Origin: Larix sibirica
Lineage: Eukaryota > Streptophyta > Pinopsida > Pinales > Pinaceae
Direction of reading: 5' to 3'
Assembly: GCA_004151065.3 (NCBI GenBank)
Contig: NWUY0300014824.1
Location: 87,953 to 101,395 of the forward strand
Length of the DNA stretch: 13,443 nucleotides
Positions 8,784 through 13,443 of the stretch are shown one piece after another. The position numbers and the translations under genes are program-made. A model generated the notes under the pieces. The model was not told the DNA's origin and did no database searches. It saw only the letters and a list, made by a program, of their open reading frames with translations. Each line of letters opens with the position of its first letter. Position 1 is the first letter of the stretch.

Positions 8784-9625
8784 CACCACAAATAATATGG
8801 ATTCTTTTTTAGAATTATTTGGATTGAATCATGTCCATTGATGTTGGGACTCATCGTTTAAGCTCAATGCAAATATTTCAACAATGAATGATCTAGGTTT
8901 CATTTAGAAATTAATATAATTTGATTCAAACCATCGGAAAGGGTATACCTACTTTAACTCCACTTGCAAACACCTACAACTCCAATGGTCTAGATTCATT
9001 CTAGAAAGATTCTTTCTTTAATCTAAGCCATTGGTAGGGAAGAGCCCATTTTTACTATGATGCGTGTTCCTACACCACCAATGCTTGAGATCTTCCCTTA
9101 CAAGTTGCACAATCCAATATGTTCCATTAGAGGAGAAACCACCTTTTTATCTAGGACACTCATCTCAATGCCTCAAATAGTCCAGATCTGATATGACGAG
9201 ATGCATGATTCTATAGGATCCATTGGTAGAAGAATTTCCTTTTTGTCCTTGAATATGCAAGATATGATGCCTCTAATTTCTTAGATCAACTTTAACAAGA
9301 TGCATGCTTTAATCTTGGTAGTTAGAGAAAAACTCCAGTTTTTCTTATCTTCAATGCATGTTACAGTGCCTTCAATTCTCTAGATTTGTTATAACAAGAA
9401 GCAAGATTTCATCCAAGCGGGTGACGAGGGAGAACCTCACTTATCCTCATTGCATGTTCGAGCACCTACAATGGTCCATATTTATCCTAGAAATATGCAA
9501 GAAACTCTCTCTTTGATCTCTAATGCATATTCCAAATCCTTTAATGGTTTAGATCTATTCTAACAATGCTGCAATGTTCGATCTAAGCTACCACTAGGGA
9601 GAATTCACTTGTTATTCCTCATGTT
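8784..9625. repeat. Minisatellite of ~98-bp units, about nine units (copy A)
   Basis: Diverged tandem units begin at about 8784, 8871, 8971, 9071, 9169, 9268, 9368, 9462 and 9534; the period is 94-100 bp except the shorter eighth unit (about 72 bp) and a shorter first one. Each starts with a version of CACCTCCAATGGTCTAGAT, continues with TTCTAACAAGATGCA, and in several units has AGCCATTGGTAG about 45-50 bp later. CCAATGG and CCATTGG are reverse complements (for example 8982-8988 and 9028-9034), so units carry CCAAT boxes in both orientations. Tandem subrepeats of this kind are typical of U3 enhancer regions of plant LTRs. Confidence 0.8.
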
Positions 9626-10161
9626 ATTTTTTTCTTGTGGATGGCCAAGATTTTCTTGAAAATCAACAACATTAAATAATGACCATTGACCATTGGTGTC
9701 TATATTCTTTTGTTCCTCGGGTTTTAATATTATTGTTCACGGACGTAAAAATGGAAAACAATTGTAGGTGTAAAGAGGGCGATAACACACTAGATTGGCT
9801 ATCATGATAGGGATGAAATCCTTATTCCATCCTTGGTTTCAAGTGTTCCCATTAAGTGATATATGTCAATTATGTGGTATACAAATGTTTTCAATGGCAT
9901 TAGTACTTCTTAAACGCTCCCTAGAGTTGCTTCACTTACTTGGTGCATCATTAAATTTAAGGCTTGTCATTGGCACTATTATTGATGTTCATTGGAACCA
10001 AAATGCATTATCATGCTTAACACACAATTTCATTGGCATTAGTCTTACTAAAACACTTGTTTTCAAAAACTCATTCTTAAGAAAACAATAACATTCCACC
10101 TCATCATGAACTTGTCTACAACTTAAATTGATACCACCACCTTTGTCAATAACGATGCCCA

Positions 10162-10332
10162 TTATGTGTCCTCCTTATATATGGTGTGATTAAGAAAATC
10201 CACATTCAAAATTGGATGGAAATACAAAAAAGGTATTATATCAAACTCAAATGCATTGCCATCAATTTTTTTTAAAATGATGTAAGGCGCATAAGGAAGA
10301 GTGATAATCTTACAAAGAGGGTCTATGGAGCC
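10162..10332 (-). pseudogene. C-terminal end of gypsy pol (post-integrase tail), copy A
   Basis: A stop-free 56-codon frame on the minus strand ends with TAA at 10164-10162. It contains PYAPYIILKKIDGNAFEFD, then PFLYFHPILNVDFLN and YKED. This matches the pattern of the C-terminal tail of plant gypsy integrases (GPY-x-I-x-KKI-x-DNA(F/Y)..., then P-x-(F/V)NV-x-(D/L)L). Nothing upstream in the frame (above 10332) looks like integrase; instead a PBS-like site appears within 10 bp. It is therefore a truncated pol terminus, out of place beside a PBS, with the rest of the internal region deleted. In copy A the stop and the following ATG overlap as TAATG. Confidence 0.65.
10169..10176 (-). promoter_or_regulatory. 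Polypurine-tract candidate, copy A
   Basis: Minus strand AAGGAGGA lies at the end of pol, seven bases before ATGGGCAT, where the LTR (TGGGCAT...) might begin. Copy B has AAGGAGGAAA at the same place. A PPT primes plus-strand DNA and abuts the 3' LTR. The tract is short, so this is tentative. Confidence 0.35.
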
Positions 10333-10341
10333 TTGCTATTA

Positions 10342-10358
10342 GCTTGATTCAAATACCA
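10342..10358 (-). promoter_or_regulatory. PBS-like sequence after LTR copy B
   Basis: Minus strand TGGTATTTGAATCAAGC, preceded by ACCAAG. Plant elements primed by initiator tRNA-Met have TGGTATCAGAGC, often preceded by AAG. The TGGTAT start is exact; the rest resembles the consensus only with gaps. It follows TTACTGCA (10373-10366 on the minus strand), which would be the LTR end, with a short spacer. Confidence 0.4.
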
Positions 10359-10457
10359 CTTGGTNTGCAGTAATTAGTTAGATTTATTTTCTGTTGTTGT
10401 TTGCACTCACACATATCATTTATCATATTATCTATTTTTATCCATTTTTATGAACTA

Positions 10458-10485
10458 CTACTAAGGGTTCCACAATCCTTAGTAG
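10458..10485. repeat. Perfect 9-bp hairpin near the end of copy B
   Basis: CTACTAAGG (10458-10466) and CCTTAGTAG (10477-10485) are exact reverse complements around a 10-nt loop, GTTCCACAAT. If this is the R/U5 part of an LTR, the transcript would form a stem-loop here. No matching hairpin was seen at the corresponding place in copy A. Confidence 0.5.
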
Positions 10486-10754
10486 GTTCTCTTTAGCATG
10501 AGATGGTGTGAAAACACTATCTATAATACCCTTTTTTTTACTCTACTCTTTGTTGAGGTGGAATAACTGATTTGATTCTATGAACATCTTCACTAATGAA
10601 TATCTGGGGCTTGTCGAATTTGTTAATTTGCTCATTCATTTATCCTCTCACCTTTCTAGAGTATTTACAAAACAAAATTTCCAACCAGACTCAACCATGA
10701 AATATTTTATTTGCCATTAATTCAACTCTATGGTATGGCTTATCTATGCATGTT

Positions 10755-11045
10755 TTATGTTGTTGGGACTTTAAAATTAAGCAAGCATAACTCTGGTACT
10801 GACCAACATCGGTGTACCACCTCTGGTACTAGACAACATCGAACAACCAATTTTTCTTGAGTAATCCCAAGGAAAATTACCAGATGATGCATCACAAAAG
10901 AACAACTGCAAGCAAAACCACCTCGCCTTGTTCTAGTATGGTAGGAAACAAACATGAAAAATGAGGATTTGTCTTCAAAATATTCATCCTTGAGGACTCC
11001 ACTATAGGTGGAATATTTCCTTATGTGATTTTTGTAAGAGGCCAA
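10755..11045 (-). other. 96-codon open stretch in copy B, paralogue of 7847-7548
   Basis: It keeps the same blocks as its partner (LKDEYFEDKSSFFMFVSYH, LVIFLGITQEKLVV) and stays open over nearly the same length, but about a quarter of the residues differ in a pattern expected from neutral nucleotide change. No family is recognised. It probably has no coding function. Confidence 0.3.
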
Positions 11046-11258
11046 ATTCTTTGAGGAAACCTTCCAAGAAGCAAAGGAATCGACAAAATAGGACGAGCTA
11101 AGAGCTCAAATACTGACAATTATAGCGGTTATGTCCCAACTTGCAACTGATATTCCTCTCAAACTCCCATAAATTGTTGCGGTGGTCAAAGGGGGCTTGA
11201 GAGGGTGATATGTGGAGGGAACAATAGGGGATACTATTGCTCAAAGAACATTGGGATT

Positions 11259-11331
11259 CGTCAAAATGTTCATTCAATGCGATCCTTGCAATTCCTACTA
11301 AGAGAAGGACATCAAAATGTTCATTCAGTAT
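11259..11331. repeat. 51-bp direct doublet in copy B
   Basis: CGTCAAAATGTTCATTCAA at 11259 recurs at 11310 with CGTCAAAA changed to CATCAAAA. The period and context equal those in copy A. Confidence 0.65.
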
Positions 11332-11361
11332 GAGAAATGACTTGGAACAATCAATGGAGTG

Positions 11362-11368
11362 CTTTATA
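11362..11368 (-). promoter_or_regulatory. TATA-like site, copy B
   Basis: Minus strand TTCCATATAAAGC, followed by ACTCCATTGATTGTTCCAAG, is at the same place as the site in copy A and falls 25-30 bp upstream of the 51-bp doublet. Conservation is no stronger than that of the surrounding repeat, so the promoter call is an inference. Confidence 0.35.
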
Positions 11369-11972
11369 TGGAAGCAATTAAACCAAGCCTTTTAATGTAT
11401 AGAACCTCATACAGTAGTAATGGAAACATCACACGGCTAGCAAGAGTATCCGTGGGTTAATAGTAGGATGAGAAATAGGGTGGTATCTAGTAGGAGAAGT
11501 AGAGTATGAAGTATGGGTGGAAAAGTATGGTATGCATAGATATTATTCATGGAAAGGAGGTAGGGTGGTGTTCCACATGGCTTGGATTATATATGTAATG
11601 ATGTGTAAGATATTTGGAATTTGGGTAAGGATCTTCAATGATGGAATTCATATAATCGGAGTGTAATGAGGTTGGGAATCATACATGTAAAACATGGGGA
11701 AAGATCAACCAAAGGTCACGTCAATGAGACAACTAGGTTGTAAGGATTAGTGTGATGTTGAACTAGTATACTTTACCCAGATTGAAACACTCGATATCCT
11801 GAAGTGGCTATGACTTCGCATGAGTAATCAACGTTTTGAATGATAAAATAATTATGTTGTTGTAGTGTGAATCTAATGAAAACTAGTCTAAAATATGGAT
11901 CCATCCTTGATCATGATGTGGATTGCTAACCGACCATGAACCGAAAACCTTTCATCAAGTTGTATCCTCTTG

Positions 11973-12806
11973 CACCATGGAGAATATGGATTCCTTTTTA
12001 GAATTATTTGGATTGAATCATGTCCATCGATGTTGGGACTTATCTTTTAATATCAACGTAAATATTTCAACAATGAACAATCTAGGTTGCATTTAGAAAT
12101 TAATCTAATTTGATTCAAACCATTAGCAGTGGTATACCTCGTTTAAGTCCACTTTCAAAATCCTACACATCCAATGGTCTAGATTTATTCTAGAAAGGTG
12201 CTTTCTTTAATCTGAGCCATTGGTGGGGAAGATCCCATTTTCCCTATGATGTGTGTTCCTACACCACCAATGGTTGACATCTTCCCTAACAAGTTGCACA
12301 ATCCAATCTGTTCTGTTAGAGGAGAAAGCCCATTTTTATCCAGGACACTCATCTCCATGTTTCCAATAGTCCATATCTGATATGATGAGATGCACGATTC
12401 TATCTGAGCCATTGGTAGAAGAATCCCCTTTTCTTCCTTGAATATGCAATATCGAACACCTCTAATTGCCCAGATCAACTTTAACAAGATGCATACTTTA
12501 ATCTTGGCACTCAAAGAAAAAATCTATTTTTTATCTTCAATGCATGTTACAGTGCCTCCAATGGTCTAGATTTGTTCTAACAAGATGCAAGATTTCATCC
12601 AAGCAGTTGGTGAGGGAGAATATCACTTATCCTCATTGCATGTTCGAGCACCTCCAATGGTCCATATTTATCCTATAAAGATGCAAGACACTCTCTCTTT
12701 TATCTCTGATACATATTCTAAATCCTCCAATGGTTTAGATCTATTCTAACAAGCTGCAATGTTCGATTTAAGTTATCACTGGGAAGAATTCACTTGTTAT
12801 TCCTCA
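11973..12806. repeat. Minisatellite of ~98-bp units, about nine units (copy B)
   Basis: Units start at about 11973, 12061, 12160, 12260, 12358, 12456, 12552, 12648 and 12720, each matching its positional partner in copy A at an offset close to 3,189 bp. The short eighth unit is shared too. The array therefore expanded before the larger duplication and has not gained or lost units since. CCAATGG at 12171-12177 and CCATTGG at 12217-12223 form the inverted pair in the unit starting at 12160. Confidence 0.8.
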
Positions 12807-13117
12807 TTTTATTTTCATCCTATAGATGGCCAAGATATTTCCTGAAAATCAACAACATTAAATCATGACCATTGACCATTGGTGTCTAGCTTATTTTGTT
12901 CCTCAGGTTTAAATATTATTTTTCACGGATGTAAAAATGGGAAAAAATTGTAGGTGCAAAGAGGGAGATAACACACTAGATTGGCTATCATGATAGGGAT
13001 GAAATCCTTATAACATCCTTGGTTGCAAGTGTCCCCATTAAGTGATATATGTGAATTATGTGGTCTACATATGTTGTCATTGGCATTAGTGCTTCTTAAA
13101 CGCTCCCTATAGTTGGT

Positions 13118-13348
13118 TCACTTTCTTGGTGCATCATTGAATTTAAGGCTTGTCATTGGAAATATTGTCGATGTTAAATGGAACCAAAATGCATTATCAT
13201 ACTTAATAGACAATATCATTGGCATTAGTGTTACTAAAACACTTGTTTTCGAAAACTCATTATTAAGTAAACAATAGCATTCCACCTCAGCATACACCTG
13301 TCTACAACTTAAGTTTATTCCACCAAATTTGTCTATAACAATGCCCAT
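13118..13348 (-). other. 76-codon open stretch after the pol end, copy B
   Basis: It starts with ATG right after the polypurine run, in a different frame from pol. No family is recognised. The copy A partner starts at the same ATG (10162) and keeps the first 50-odd residues (MGIVIDK, INLSCRQV, NEF, KTSVLV, DNAFWF) but ends at a TGA directly after FWFQ. It could be a short downstream ORF of the element or chance; if the LTR begins at this ATG, it lies inside U3. Confidence 0.25.
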
Positions 13349-13352
13349 TGTG

Positions 13353-13443
13353 TTTCCTCCTTATGTATGATGTGATTAAAAAAACCCACATTCAAAATTG
13401 GATGCAAATACAAAAAAGGTACTATATCCAACTCAAATGCATT
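13353..13443 (-). pseudogene. C-terminal end of gypsy pol, copy B (cut by window end)
   Basis: The minus strand from the window edge reads NAFELDIVPFLYLHPILNVG, then FFNHIIHKEET, parallel to the pol terminus in copy A. The stop seen in copy A (TAA) is CAA here, and the frame runs a few codons further to a TAG. The minus-strand polypurine run AAGGAGGAAA (13362-13353) overlaps its end. A pol terminus upstream of LTR B means LTR B is not simply the 5' LTR of a solitary element. Confidence 0.6.

Larger units (their letters stand above)
7330..10258 (-). repeat. Copy A of a ~2.9-kb direct repeat (probable long LTR plus pol end)
   Basis: Collinear with copy B over the whole visible length. The offset is 3,198 bp at the left edge (TTTGTTGAGG at 7351 and 10549) and 3,186 bp at the right (CACATTCAAA at 10201 and 13387). 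A hand count over about 285 bp (7561-7845) gives about 30 substitutions, i.e. about 89% identity. On the minus strand it runs pol terminus (10258-10162), purine run, CCAAT-rich minisatellite (9625-8784), TATA-like site, 51-bp doublet and a conserved non-coding stretch. This order suits a long LTR, with U3 on the high-coordinate side, attached to the end of pol. The candidate LTR span is about 10161 down to 7040; the termini are not certain. Confidence 0.85.
10259..10528. other. Spacer between the homologous blocks
   Basis: This holds the 5' part of the pol tail, the PBS-like site at 10342-10358, a single unresolved base at 10365, and about 160 bp (10366-10528) with no counterpart on the low-coordinate side of copy A. 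The last part includes a perfect hairpin at 10458-10485. Read on the minus strand, 10528-10366 would be the U5 end of LTR B, finishing in TTACTGCA, a plausible CA terminus. Confidence 0.45.
10528..13443 (-). repeat. Copy B of the ~2.9-kb direct repeat, cut by the window end
   Basis: Same order as copy A from TTTGTTGAGG (10549) through the open stretch at 11045-10755, 51-bp doublet, TATA-like site and minisatellite to the pol terminus at the right edge. The difference from copy A is mainly substitutions plus about 12 bp net of small indels. The candidate LTR spans about 13347 (TGGGCAT on the minus strand) to 10366 (TGCA), about 2.98 kb. Homology is still continuing at 13443, so the true end of the repeat is not visible. 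Confidence 0.85.

Noticed and set aside
9795-10091. Plus-strand open frame of 98 codons in copy A
   Set aside because: The matching part of copy B is interrupted, there is no family similarity, and it lies in non-coding LTR-like sequence.
12185-12514. Minus-strand open frame of 109 codons in copy B
   Set aside because: It runs through the minisatellite units; the repeated peptide pieces come from the DNA repeat and the frame is not open in copy A.
7330-13443. Considered a CRISPR array or satellite array of centromeric type
   Set aside because: The ~98-bp repeats are adjoining and diverged with no unique spacers, and there are only about nine per copy, embedded in longer LTR-like sequence.

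Overview
The window looks like intergenic DNA from a large, repeat-filled plant genome, most likely a gymnosperm such as a conifer. The evidence is AT-rich sequence, no host gene, and old, heavily mutated Ty3/gypsy retrotransposon debris filling nearly all of it. The organism call is an inference from the style of the elements; nothing in the sequence names a species. No intact protein-coding gene, rRNA, tRNA or CRISPR array was found.

Left half (about 558-7040, minus strand). This is the internal region of one decayed Ty3/gypsy element of the Tat-like type, read right to left. The order is a primer-binding-site-like sequence (7021-7039), leader (6180-7020), gag (6178 to about 4400), retropepsin (4393-3398), an additional RNase H with archaeal/plant-type motifs (about 3365-2945), a linker, reverse transcriptase (about 2540-1550), the canonical but degenerate RNase H/connection domain (1545-1200), and the N-terminal zinc-binding part of integrase (about 1010-558). 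Integrase breaks off just after its first catalytic Asp. Many in-frame stops and several frameshifts kill every domain. Positions 1-557 have a different, less AT-rich composition and are not recognisably part of this element.

Right half (about 7040-13443). A block of about 2.9 kb occurs twice, head to tail: copy A about 7330-10258 and copy B about 10528-13443, the latter running off the window. The offset is 3,186-3,198 bp and a hand-aligned 285-bp stretch is about 89% identical. On the minus strand each copy begins with the last codons of a gypsy pol gene and a short polypurine run. It then continues through a non-coding stretch with a nine-unit, ~98-bp minisatellite, a conserved TATA-like site and a 51-bp doublet. 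These features fit long LTRs, with U3 on the high-coordinate side. Copy B is followed at 10342-10358, and copy A at 7021-7039, by PBS-like sequences, so the favoured reading is a head-to-tail chain: pol end, LTR B, PBS, almost fully deleted internal region, pol end, LTR A, PBS, gag-pol. The competing reading is a plain 3.2-kb tandem duplication.

The genes no longer work together. What remains is a record of an autonomous retrotransposon, rearranged by recombination between repeats and then eroded by point mutation. The items most worth a second look are the extra RNase H placed before reverse transcriptase, the CCAAT-rich minisatellite inside the putative LTR, and the two LTR-like copies that share U3 but not their final 165-290 bp.
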